From contig NZ_RCDI01000001.1 in the NCBI RefSeq assembly GCF_003675875.1, positions 310,001-374,000 of the forward strand: a stretch of DNA of 64,000 nt, read 5' to 3'. The position numbers and the translations under genes are program-made. Origin of the DNA: Halostella limicola. GTDB taxonomy: Archaea; Halobacteriota; Halobacteria; Halobacteriales; Natronoarchaeaceae. Each line of letters begins with the position of its first letter. Position 1 is the first letter of the stretch. Positions 26,464-33,637 of this stretch are shown here, piece by piece. Below the pieces are notes generated by a model that was not told where the DNA came from, ran no database searches, and was given only the letters and a program-made list of their open reading frames with translations.

Positions 26464-27183
26464 GGAGAGGAACTTCTCCTCGGGGAACTCCAGGTCCAGC
26501 GACACCTCGAACAGCGCCTCGGCGAGCGACGCCACGGCCGGCGCGAACTCGGGGTCCGGGTCGGCGCAGGCCGGGGCGTTCGCCGGACGGGTGACCTCGC
26601 TCTCTGGGACCGACACGTCGGCCGTCCCGACGGGGTCTTCCCCGCGGTTCGCGACGACCAGGTCCGCGCTGCTCCCCACGTCGGCGAGGCGGCCGCGGAG
26701 CCGCTGGAGCGCGTCGACGCCCCGGTGAGTCGCGGGGATCACCGCGCCGACGCGGTCCGCAGCGGTCACCGCGGTGACGGCGGGGTTGTCGGCGACCGGC
26801 GGCGCGTCGACGACGACGTGGTCGACCGCGTCGGCGGCGGTCCGGAGTTCGTCACCGAGGCGCTCCGCCGCGACGGCGGTTTTCGCCCGGGCGAGCGCCT
26901 CGAACGCGGCCCTGGCCGGACAGATGGCGAGTCGGCCCGGCCCGCCGTAGTCGAGGTCGATCAGCGCGTCGCCGACCGACGCGGTCTCGTCGGTCACGAG
27001 CGTCGTCACGTCGGGATCGATCCGGCCGTCGACGTAGTGCGAGAGCCCCTGCGTGTCGTACGCTGCGTCGACGACGGCGACGTTGCGGCCGTCCCGCGCG
27101 AGCGTCGCGGCGACTTCGATCGAGAGCCTGGTCGTCCCTGCCCCGCCAGTCGCGCCGACCAGCGTGGCCGTGTCAGTGGGCAT
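26458..27183 (-). CDS. ParA/MinD-like protein with degenerate P-loop
   Basis: 241 residues with the deviant-Walker ATPase fold: N-terminal strand-loop-helix LVGATGGAGTTRLS, the switch I region VVDAAYDTQGL and the Walker B-like VVVDAPPVADNP, in the order seen in MinD/ParA. Where these ATPases have K-G-G-x-G-K-T-T, this protein reads T-G-G-A-G-T-T-R, so both the signature Lys and the Walker A Lys are missing. It may bind nucleotide weakly or act as a scaffold. No ParB or MinE neighbour. An AT-rich promoter (27205-27216) lies 28 bases upstream. Confidence 0.75.
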   Translation of the reverse strand: MPTDTATLVGATGGAGTTRLSIEVAATLARDGRNVAVVDAAYDTQGLSHYVDGRIDPDVTTLVTDETASVGDALIDLDYGGPGRLAICPARAAFEALARAKTAVAAERLGDELRTAADAVDHVVVDAPPVADNPAVTAVTAADRVGAVIPATHRGVDALQRLRGRLADVGSSADLVVANRGEDPVGTADVSVPESEVTRPANAPACADPDPEFAPAVASLAEALFEVSLDLEFPEEKFLSL

Positions 27184-27204
27184 GAGTTCATTTCATTCCT
27201 TCCC

Positions 27205-27216
27205 GAATAAAAAATA
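27205..27216 (-). promoter_or_regulatory. AT-rich TATA region of the ParA-like gene
   Basis: TATTTTTTATTC on the minus strand, centred about 28 bases from the ATG at 27183. It indicates the gene is transcribed separately from the HIT gene upstream. Confidence 0.45.
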
Positions 27217-27267
27217 CCGGTGTCGCCTCGACGCGGCGGTCGAAGAACGGCCGACCCGTCGCCGCGC

Positions 27268-27696
27268 TTACTCCGCGCCGTCCGCGATCCGGTCGGCGAT
27301 ATCGTCGAGTTCGTCGTCGGAGAGGTCGGGGCGACTGCCGGCGATGGCATGGATGGGGTTGCCGCCGTCGCCGTCGAACCGCGGGATGACGTGGCCGTGG
27401 ACGTGGGGCACCTCCTGGCCGGCGGCCTCGCCGTTGTTGAACGCGACGTTCGAGCCGTCGGCGTCGACGGCGTCCTCGACGACCGGCGTGAGGTCGTGGA
27501 GCGCGTCGAAGACGGCGGCGGCCTCGCCGTCGGGCAGGTCGTTCAGCGTCTCGTAGTGGTCTCTCGGGATGACGAGCGTGTGCCCCGGCGCGAGCGGGTT
27601 GGCGTCGAGGAAGGCGATCACGTCGTCGTCCTCGTAGACGGTGCGGCTCGGGATGTCGCCCGCGACGATCTGACAGAAGATGCAGTCGTCCGTCAT
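27268..27696 (-). CDS. HIT family nucleotide-binding protein
   Basis: 142 residues from MTDDCIFCQIVAGD, the normal HIT N-terminus with a CxxC pair. The histidine triad is seen as VPHVHGHVIPR near residue 97, where the central His is nucleophilic. These enzymes hydrolyse or transfer nucleotides from AMP-linked phosphoramidates and dinucleoside polyphosphates. It lies 32 bases downstream of the uracil-DNA glycosylase gene on the same strand and probably shares its transcript. Confidence 0.9.
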   Translation of the reverse strand: MTDDCIFCQIVAGDIPSRTVYEDDDVIAFLDANPLAPGHTLVIPRDHYETLNDLPDGEAAAVFDALHDLTPVVEDAVDADGSNVAFNNGEAAGQEVPHVHGHVIPRFDGDGGNPIHAIAGSRPDLSDDELDDIADRIADGAE

Positions 27697-27728
27697 GTTC
27701 GGGGCGTCGACCGCTCGGACTAAGAAGG

Positions 27729-28355
27729 TTACCCGACGATCGCGTCGACGGCCTCGGCCACCGCGGCGACGTAGTCCTCTTTGCTGTCGTAGCCCAGACG
27801 GGCGGTCCACACGTCCTGGTAGGAGGGGTGCAGCAGCGGGAGCACGGGAACGCCCAGCGTCTCGCAGCGAACCGGGTCGAGGACGCCCTCGACGAAGCCG
27901 TCGAGGTCGCGGCCGTCGAACGCGAGCATCGTGCGGGTCGCGTGCTTGCCCGTCGCGAGGACGACCGCGGGGTCGACCTGCTCGACCTCCGTCTCGAGGT
28001 GCTCGCGGCAGTTCGCCCGCTCCTCGGCGGTCGGCTCGCGGTTCGAGCCGTCCTCGCCCTCGGGGAAGCACTTGACGGCGTTGGTGAAGTAGGCGTCGCC
28101 GGCGTAGCCCGCGTCCGCGACGAGGTCGCGCACGCGCCGGCCGGAGTGGCGGGTGGTGTAGGCTTTCCCGGTCCAGTTGCCGCCGCGCCAGCGGTCGGCA
28201 CCGGGGTTCCCGAGGCCCGGCGCTTCGCCGACGACCATCACGGTCGCGTCGAGGGGGCCGGTCCCCCACGAGATCCGCTCGCGGCAGTCGACGAGCGCCG
28301 GACAGCGGCGGCAGTTCGGTTCGAGAACGTTGCGCGAGTCGGGGAACTCAGCCAT
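27729..28355 (-). CDS. Uracil-DNA glycosylase family protein (4Fe-4S type)
   Basis: 208 residues. Motif 1 is VVGEAPGLGNPG (water-activating region, GEAPG as in family 4/5 UDGs) and the C-terminal motif is PLLHPS. Four Cys expected to hold a 4Fe-4S cluster are visible: C15 and C18 near the N-terminus, one in NAVKCFPEG and one in ERANCREH about 20 residues later. It removes uracil from DNA arising by cytosine deamination. The ATG overlaps by one base the stop of the small membrane protein gene upstream (TGATG), and HIT follows. Confidence 0.88.
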   Translation of the reverse strand: MAEFPDSRNVLEPNCRRCPALVDCRERISWGTGPLDATVMVVGEAPGLGNPGADRWRGGNWTGKAYTTRHSGRRVRDLVADAGYAGDAYFTNAVKCFPEGEDGSNREPTAEERANCREHLETEVEQVDPAVVLATGKHATRTMLAFDGRDLDGFVEGVLDPVRCETLGVPVLPLLHPSYQDVWTARLGYDSKEDYVAAVAEAVDAIVG

Positions 28356-28582
28356 CACTCCGTCAGCGGCATGACGACGCCGAACACGAGCGGGCTGAAG
28401 AGGGCGGTCAGGATTCCGAGTATCTCTAGGTCGTACAGCAGCGTGGCCTCCCAGGCGGGCAGCGTGTCGAGGAAGGCGTTTCCGGCGAACGACCCCGCCG
28501 CGCCGACCAGAAACATGGCGACGCCGGCGAGGAAGCCGAGTTTCGCGTAACGGGGGTAGTCGACGGTGTCGTAACGTCCCAT
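28355..28582 (-). CDS. 75-residue membrane protein (DUF7860-like) in the UDG operon
   Basis: A soluble N-terminus (MGRYDTVDYPRYAK) and two transmembrane helices (about 15-37 and 50-72). Its stop codon shares one base with the uracil-DNA glycosylase start, so the two are translationally coupled. Function unknown; the small family appears restricted to haloarchaea, and why it is coupled to a repair enzyme is unclear. Confidence 0.65.
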   Translation of the reverse strand: MGRYDTVDYPRYAKLGFLAGVAMFLVGAAGSFAGNAFLDTLPAWEATLLYDLEILGILTALFSPLVFGVVMPLTE

Positions 28583-28669
28583 AGTCGTCCGTCGCCGAAA
28601 AGCGGGAAAAGAATTGCGTCATGCGACGCAAGCGAAAGGGCCATAACGGCGGATGGCCTGAGAGCGACC

Positions 28670-28882
28670 ATGCAGATACTCATCGAACTGCTCGCGTACG
28701 TGCTGGGCGCGAGCGCACTGACGGTGCTCGGCCTGCTGGCCGAGTACAGCGGCCTCCAGCATCTCACCGGCGGCGAACCGGTCCTCGGACTCTGGTTCGC
28801 CGGGTTCGGCGTCATCATGCTGTACGCCGGCGCGTACCTCCTCGGCTACGAGAAGGTGCTGAAGCGGTCGGTCGGCGCGTAA
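28670..28882 (+). CDS. 70-residue membrane protein (DUF8151-like)
   Basis: Two hydrophobic helices (about 3-25 and 38-62) with a Gly-rich turn (LTGGEPVLG) and a short basic tail. It is divergent from the UDG operon. It resembles small haloarchaeal membrane proteins of unknown function. The region just downstream is unusually rich in GTAAC/GTTAC half-sites (28879-29003). Confidence 0.6.
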   Translation: MQILIELLAYVLGASALTVLGLLAEYSGLQHLTGGEPVLGLWFAGFGVIMLYAGAYLLGYEKVLKRSVGA

Positions 28883-29003
28883 CGCTCGTTCTCCCCTCCG
28901 GTCCTCAGTAACCCGCTACCTGTCGGTAACTACACGGGAGACGCTCCTAGACGACAGACAACCGACACCCGTACGAACGTAGTGTTACCGTAACAACAGT
29001 TAC
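28879..29003. promoter_or_regulatory. Cluster of six GTAAC/GTTAC half-sites before the DUF4397 gene
   Basis: The pentamer GTAAC or its complement occurs at 28879-28883, 28908-28912, 28926-28930, 28984-28988 with 28990-28994 (an inverted pair around one base), and 28999-29003. Fewer than one is expected by chance in this GC-rich DNA. The last copies abut the TATA-like TTACTTTTAC at 29000-29009, so this is a candidate operator. Confidence 0.4.
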
Positions 29004-29031
29004 TTTTACTTCTTCCTTGGCTCCGGGCACA

Positions 29032-29880
29032 ATGCCCGCAACACGGCGTGACGCCTTGAAAGCGCTCGGTGCAGCAGGGGTACTATCGACGGTCGCCGCG
29101 AGTCCCGCACTCGCCGGCGAACACACAGGGGATGACGACGACGACGGCGGCGACCGTCCGGCGGCGGACCAGGCGAAGGTCCGTGTCGCCCACGCGTCGC
29201 CGGACGCGCCGAACGTCGACGTGTACGTCGACGGGAACCTCGTGTTCGGCGACCTGGCCTACGGGCTCGTGACGAACTACGCGACGCTTGATCCGGGCAC
29301 CTACCGGGTGAAGATCACGGCGGCGGGCGACGAGTCGACGGTCGCGTTCGAGGGCGACGTGCCGGTGGACGCGTCGTTCTACACGGTCGCCGCCGTCGGC
29401 GAACTGTCTCAGGACACGTTCGAACCGCTCGTCCTGCAGGACGGGAACCTCGCGCTCGCGCGCCTCGTCCACGCGTCGCCGGACGCGCCGGCGGTGGCCG
29501 TCGACGCGAGTCCGGTCGCCGCCGAGGACGGGGAGGACGACGAGAAGAAACACGACGACAAGGAGGACCTGACGCTCACCGTCTTCGACGACGTCGAGTT
29601 CAAGGAGGCGACCCGGTACGTCGCCGTCCCGCCGGGCGAGTACTCGCTCGCGGTCCGGCCCGCGGGTGACCCCCACGCCGACCCGGTCGCGACGTTCGAG
29701 GCGGAAGTCGAGGGCGGCCGTGCCTACACCGGGTACGCGATCGGCTACCTGAACCCCGACGACGCGGCGGCGGACGAGCCGTTCGACCTCCTCCTCACGG
29801 AGGACGGGGAGCCGACGATGTGTCCCGAGGACGACTCCGACGACGCGGACGACGATTCCGACGACTCGGACGACCACTGA
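29032..29880 (+). CDS. Tat-exported DUF4397 domain protein
   Basis: 282 residues from ATG at 29032. The Tat motif TRRDALKALG lies near residues 4-13, with cleavage near SPALAG. The mature protein has two DUF4397 (Ig/transthyretin-like beta) units, each beginning with the same VAHASPDAP / VHASPDAP motif (about residues 46 and 145), with a Lys/Asp-rich insertion near 170. A highly acidic Asp/Ser tail closes it. These are surface proteins, possibly adhesive; no catalytic motif. The start is supported by TTACTTTTAC at 29000-29009. Confidence 0.8.
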   Translation: MPATRRDALKALGAAGVLSTVAASPALAGEHTGDDDDDGGDRPAADQAKVRVAHASPDAPNVDVYVDGNLVFGDLAYGLVTNYATLDPGTYRVKITAAGDESTVAFEGDVPVDASFYTVAAVGELSQDTFEPLVLQDGNLALARLVHASPDAPAVAVDASPVAAEDGEDDEKKHDDKEDLTLTVFDDVEFKEATRYVAVPPGEYSLAVRPAGDPHADPVATFEAEVEGGRAYTGYAIGYLNPDDAAADEPFDLLLTEDGEPTMCPEDDSDDADDDSDDSDDH

Positions 29881-29902
29881 CTGGCCGTTCGATCGACTAC
29901 CG

Positions 29903-29908
29903 TTTTTT
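29903..29908 (+). terminator. Oligo-T terminator after the DUF4397 gene
   Basis: TTTTTT 22 bases after the stop at 29880; a strong T-run by haloarchaeal standards. Confidence 0.45.
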
Positions 29909-30124
29909 GCGGAATCCGGACTACCGACCCCTCTGCTTCGTATGGAGGATGTAACATTTACGGGCGTAGCGGACAGCCGACCAGCGGCCGCGCTCGGCGG
30001 CGCGAACGAATGTGAGCGCGCCGAGCAATCGGGAGAGGGCAGGCGCTCGAAGCGTGTCGCCGCAGCCGCGGCGACCGCGCAAACTAGCGGCCTGGTGTCT
30101 TCGCGAACGGAGTGAGCGACGGCT

Positions 30125-30145
30125 CGGAGCGGCGAAGCCGCTCCG
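30125..30145. repeat. Perfect hairpin, 9-bp stem, GAA loop
   Basis: CGGAGCGGC-GAA-GCCGCTCCG. First of three adjacent triloop palindromes upstream of ileS. Confidence 0.6.
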
Positions 30146-30178
30146 GTGGTCATTGAAAGGGCGCAGCAGTGGACGTCC

Positions 30179-30199
30179 TCAGAACGCGAAGCGTTCTGA
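30179..30199. repeat. Perfect hairpin, 9-bp stem, GAA loop
   Basis: TCAGAACGC-GAA-GCGTTCTGA. Same loop as the preceding hairpin but a different stem sequence, so the structure and not the sequence is repeated. Confidence 0.6.
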
Positions 30200-30204
30200 C
30201 GTAC

Positions 30205-30229
30205 TCGGAAATCGCAAAGCGATTTCCGA
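30205..30229. repeat. Perfect hairpin, 11-bp stem, AAA loop
   Basis: An 11-bp stem (TCGGAAATCGC, loop AAA, then its complement), beginning six bases after the previous hairpin. It is the longest of the three. Confidence 0.6.
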
Positions 30230-30271
30230 CCGCCAGTCCGCTGCAAGGGCTTTCTGTGGGACCGATTGGCC

Positions 30272-30278
30272 TTTAATA
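30272..30278 (+). promoter_or_regulatory. TATA box of ileS
   Basis: TTTAATA, about 26 bases before the ATG at 30300, indicating a leaderless mRNA and excluding upstream in-frame starts. Confidence 0.5.
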
Positions 30279-30299
30279 GTCGAGGAACACGTCTCGGGT

Positions 30300-33200
30300 A
30301 TGAGCAGGTTCGCGGCGGTGGACGACCAGTACGATCCCGACGCGGTCGAGGACCGCGTGTTCGACTACTGGGACGAGGTCGACGCCTACGAGAAAGCGAA
30401 GCAGCACCGCGAGGGCGAGGAGCCGTTCTTCTTCGTCGACGGCCCGCCGTACACGTCGGGCGCGGCCCACATGGGTACCACGTGGAACAAGACGCTGAAG
30501 GACGCCTACATCCGCTACCTGCGGATGCAGGGGTACGACGTGACCGACCGGCCGGGCTACGACATGCACGGCCTCCCTATCGAGACGAAAGTCGAGGAGC
30601 GACTCGACTTCGAGAACAAGAAAGACATCGAGGAGTTCGGCGAGGAGAACTTCATCGAAGAGTGCAAGGCGTTCGCCGAGGAGCAACTCGAAGGCCTCCA
30701 GGAGGACTTCAAGTCCTTCGGCGTCTGGATGGACTGGGACGACCCGTACAAGACGGTCAACCCCGAGTACATGGAGGCCGCCTGGTGGGGGTTCAAGCGG
30801 GCTCACGAGCGCGGCCTGGTCGAGCAGGGCCAGCGCTCCATCTCGCAGTGCCCGCGCTGCGAGACCGCCATCGCGAACAACGAGGTCGAGTACGAGGACG
30901 TCGAGGACCCGTCGATCTACGTGAAGTTCCCGCTGCGCGAGCGGGAGGGGCACCTCGTCGTCTGGACGACGACGCCGTGGACGATCCCGGCGAACACCTT
31001 CGTCGCGGTCGACGGCGACGTGACGTACCAGGGCGTCCGCGCGACGAAGGACGGCGAAGAGGAGGTCCTCTACCTCGCCGAGGGCTGCGTGGAGGACGTG
31101 CTCCGCGAGGGGCGCTACGACGACTACGAGGTCGTCGAGGAGGTCTCCGGCGAGGAGATGGTCGGCTGGGAGTACGACCACCCGCTGGCCGACGAGGTGC
31201 CGGACCACCCGTCCGGCGAGGACGCGCTGCAGGTGTACACCGCCGACTACGTCGAGGTCGACCGCACCGGTCTCGTCCACTCCGCGCCCGGCCACGGTGA
31301 GGAGGACTTCGAGCGCGGCCGCGAGCTCGGGCTCGACATCTTCTGTCCCGTCGGCGGCGACGGCGTGTACGACGAGAGCGCCGGCGAGTACGCCGGCCAG
31401 TTCGTCAAGGAGGCCGACGAGGACATCATCGCCGACCTCCAGGAGAAGGGCCTGATGCTCGACGCCGGGACGACCCACCACAGCTACGGCCACTGCTGGC
31501 GCTGCGACACGGGCATCATCCAGATCGTCACGGACCAGTGGTTCATCACGATCACCGACATCAAGGACGAGCTGCTGGAGAACATCGAGGACAGCGAGTG
31601 GCACCCGCAGTGGGCGCGGGACAACCGCTTCCGGGACTTCGTCGAGGACGCGCCGGACTGGAACGTCTCGCGCCAGCGCTACTGGGGCATCCCGATCCCC
31701 ATCTGGACACCCGAAGACTGGGACAGTTCGATGGATGACGTGGTCGTCGTCGGCGACCGCGAGGAGCTCGCCGAGCGCGCCGACCAGGACGTCGACCCCG
31801 AGGACGTCGACCTCCACAAGGGCACCGTCGACGACCTCACCATCACCGAGGACGGGACGACGTACACCCGCGTCGGCGACGTGTTCGACGTGTGGCTGGA
31901 CTCCTCCGTGGCGACGTGGGGCACCCTCGACTACCCCGCAGAGGAGGAGGCGTTCGAAGAGCTGTGGCCCGCCGACCTCATCATGGAGGCCCACGACCAG
32001 ACCCGCGGCTGGTTCTGGTCGCAGCTCGGCATGGCGACGGCCGCGATGGGCGAGATCCCGTACGAGGAGGTACTGATGCACGGCTACGCCAACATGCCCG
32101 ACGGCCGCGGCATGTCCAAGTCGAAGGGGATCACGGTCGAGCCCGGCGAGGTCATCGAGGAGCACGGCGCGGACCCGATGCGCATGTTCCTGCTGTCGGT
32201 CAACCCGCAGGGCGACGACATGCGCTTCTCGTGGGACGAGACCGAGAACATGCAGCGGGACCTCAACATCCTCTGGAACGTGTTCCGGTTCCCGCTGCCG
32301 TACATGCGCCTCGACGGCTTCGACCCCGCGGAGACCACGCTGGAGGACGTGGACGACGACCTCGAACTCGTCGACGAGTGGGTGCTCGCCCGCCTGCAGT
32401 CGGTCGTCGAGGAGATGACCGAGCACTGGGAGGACTACCGTCAGGACAGGGCGATCGACGTCCTGCTCGACTTCGTCGTCGAGGACGTCTCGCGGTTCTA
32501 CATCCAGGTCGTCCGCGAGCGCATGTGGGAGGAGGCCGACAGCGGCTCGAAGCGGGCCGCGTACGCCACCTTCTACGAGGTGCTGACGACGGTCGTCGCG
32601 CTGCTCGCGCCGTACGCGCCCTTCGCCGCCGAGGAGATCTACGGCGCGCTCACCGGCGACGAGGGCCACGACACCGTCCACATGTGCGACTGGCCCGCGG
32701 CCGACGAGTACTGGCAGGACGAGCAGCTAGAGACCGACGTCGCGTACCTCCGCGGCGTCGAGGAGGCCGGCTCGAACGCCCGCCAGCAGGCCGAGCGGAA
32801 GCTGCGCTGGCCGGTCCAGCGCGTCGTCGTCGCCGCTGACGACGACCGCCTCACGGAGGCGGTCGAGCGCCACCGCGACCTGCTCGCCGACCGCCTCAAC
32901 GCCCGCACGATCGAACTCGTCGGCGCCGACGAGGAGTGGGGCGAACTGGAGTACAGCGCCCGCGCCGACATGAGCGAGCTCGGCCCCGCCTTCGGCGACC
33001 GCGCCGGCGAGGTGATGACCGCGCTGAACGAGGCCCGCGTCGACGAGCCGTCGCTCGACGCGCTCGAAGCCGCCGTCGGCGACGTGCTGGACGGCGAGGA
33101 GCTCACCGACGAGATGGTCGAGTTCGTCACGGAGACGCCTGAGGGCGTCACCGGCACCGCGGTCGAGGACGAGGGCGACGAGCGCGGCGTCGTCTACGTC

Positions 33201-33500
33201 GACACGACGCTCACCGAGGACATCGAGAGCGAGGGGTACGCCCGCGAGGTGATCCGCCGCGTTCAGGAGATGCGCAAGGACCTCGAACTCGACATCGAGG
33301 AGCGCATCCGCCTCGACTTCGAGGTCGACGACGACCGCGTGGCCGACCTCGTCGAGCGCCACACCGACCTCATCGCCGAGGAGGTCCGCGCCGACGAACT
33401 CGGGGCGGTCGAGGACGGCCACCGCAAGGAGTGGGACGTGGAGGGCGTGGAGATGGAGATAGCGATCGAGCCGCTGGCGGCGGCGGAAGCGTCGGACTGA
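30300..33500 (+). CDS. ileS: Isoleucyl-tRNA synthetase
   Basis: 1066 residues. Class I synthetase: the HIGH motif is present as HMGT in GAAHMGTTWNKT (about residue 60), and KMSKS as GMSKSKG (about 605). Between them lies the editing CP1 domain (about 190-400) with the TTPWT and GHGEEDF segments used for hydrolysing Val-tRNA(Ile). Zinc-binding CxxC pairs (SQCPRC, HCWRC) are visible, and an anticodon-binding alpha-helical region fills the C-terminal third. It charges tRNA-Ile. The TATA box at 30272 fixes the start; longer in-frame starts are not supported. Confidence 0.96.
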   Translation: MSRFAAVDDQYDPDAVEDRVFDYWDEVDAYEKAKQHREGEEPFFFVDGPPYTSGAAHMGTTWNKTLKDAYIRYLRMQGYDVTDRPGYDMHGLPIETKVEERLDFENKKDIEEFGEENFIEECKAFAEEQLEGLQEDFKSFGVWMDWDDPYKTVNPEYMEAAWWGFKRAHERGLVEQGQRSISQCPRCETAIANNEVEYEDVEDPSIYVKFPLREREGHLVVWTTTPWTIPANTFVAVDGDVTYQGVRATKDGEEEVLYLAEGCVEDVLREGRYDDYEVVEEVSGEEMVGWEYDHPLADEVPDHPSGEDALQVYTADYVEVDRTGLVHSAPGHGEEDFERGRELGLDIFCPVGGDGVYDESAGEYAGQFVKEADEDIIADLQEKGLMLDAGTTHHSYGHCWRCDTGIIQIVTDQWFITITDIKDELLENIEDSEWHPQWARDNRFRDFVEDAPDWNVSRQRYWGIPIPIWTPEDWDSSMDDVVVVGDREELAERADQDVDPEDVDLHKGTVDDLTITEDGTTYTRVGDVFDVWLDSSVATWGTLDYPAEEEAFEELWPADLIMEAHDQTRGWFWSQLGMATAAMGEIPYEEVLMHGYANMPDGRGMSKSKGITVEPGEVIEEHGADPMRMFLLSVNPQGDDMRFSWDETENMQRDLNILWNVFRFPLPYMRLDGFDPAETTLEDVDDDLELVDEWVLARLQSVVEEMTEHWEDYRQDRAIDVLLDFVVEDVSRFYIQVVRERMWEEADSGSKRAAYATFYEVLTTVVALLAPYAPFAAEEIYGALTGDEGHDTVHMCDWPAADEYWQDEQLETDVAYLRGVEEAGSNARQQAERKLRWPVQRVVVAADDDRLTEAVERHRDLLADRLNARTIELVGADEEWGELEYSARADMSELGPAFGDRAGEVMTALNEARVDEPSLDALEAAVGDVLDGEELTDEMVEFVTETPEGVTGTAVEDEGDERGVVYVDTTLTEDIESEGYAREVIRRVQEMRKDLELDIEERIRLDFEVDDDRVADLVERHTDLIAEEVRADELGAVEDGHRKEWDVEGVEMEIAIEPLAAAEASD

Positions 33501-33514
33501 TCGGCCAGCCGATC

Positions 33515-33519
33515 TTTTT
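33515..33519 (+). terminator. Oligo-T terminator after ileS
   Basis: TTTTT 15 bases after the ileS stop. Confidence 0.45.
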
Positions 33520-33604
33520 GTCGGGCCGTCGTTTTCTCACCGCACGCTGATCTCACCGTCCGGTACCGGCGGTTATCGAGCGCGGGAACGAAAACGGAGA
33601 ACGG

Positions 33605-33609
33605 AAAAA
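33605..33609 (-). terminator. Oligo-T terminator after the transducer operon
   Basis: TTTTT on the minus strand, about 30 bases after the transducer stop at 33638, facing the ileS terminator. Confidence 0.4.
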
Positions 33610-33637
33610 CCGTAAGAGGAGATAGCGGCGTCGCGGC

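Larger units (their letters stand above)
29881..30299. other. 419-base spacer upstream of ileS holding hairpins
   Basis: No supported gene. It contains a terminator T-run (29903-29908), an 8-bp inverted repeat (29992-29999 with 30019-30026) and three perfect triloop hairpins in 105 bases (30125-30229). The ileS TATA box is at 30272-30278, so the hairpins are outside the ileS transcript. Confidence 0.5.

Noticed and set aside
30125-30299. T-box or other riboswitch for ileS
   Set aside because: T-box control is bacterial, and the TATA box at 30272 puts the hairpins outside the ileS mRNA.
30273-32681. Long minus-strand open frame opposite ileS (802 codons)
   Set aside because: It is the reverse-strand shadow of the synthetase gene, common in high-GC DNA; no family or promoter fits it.
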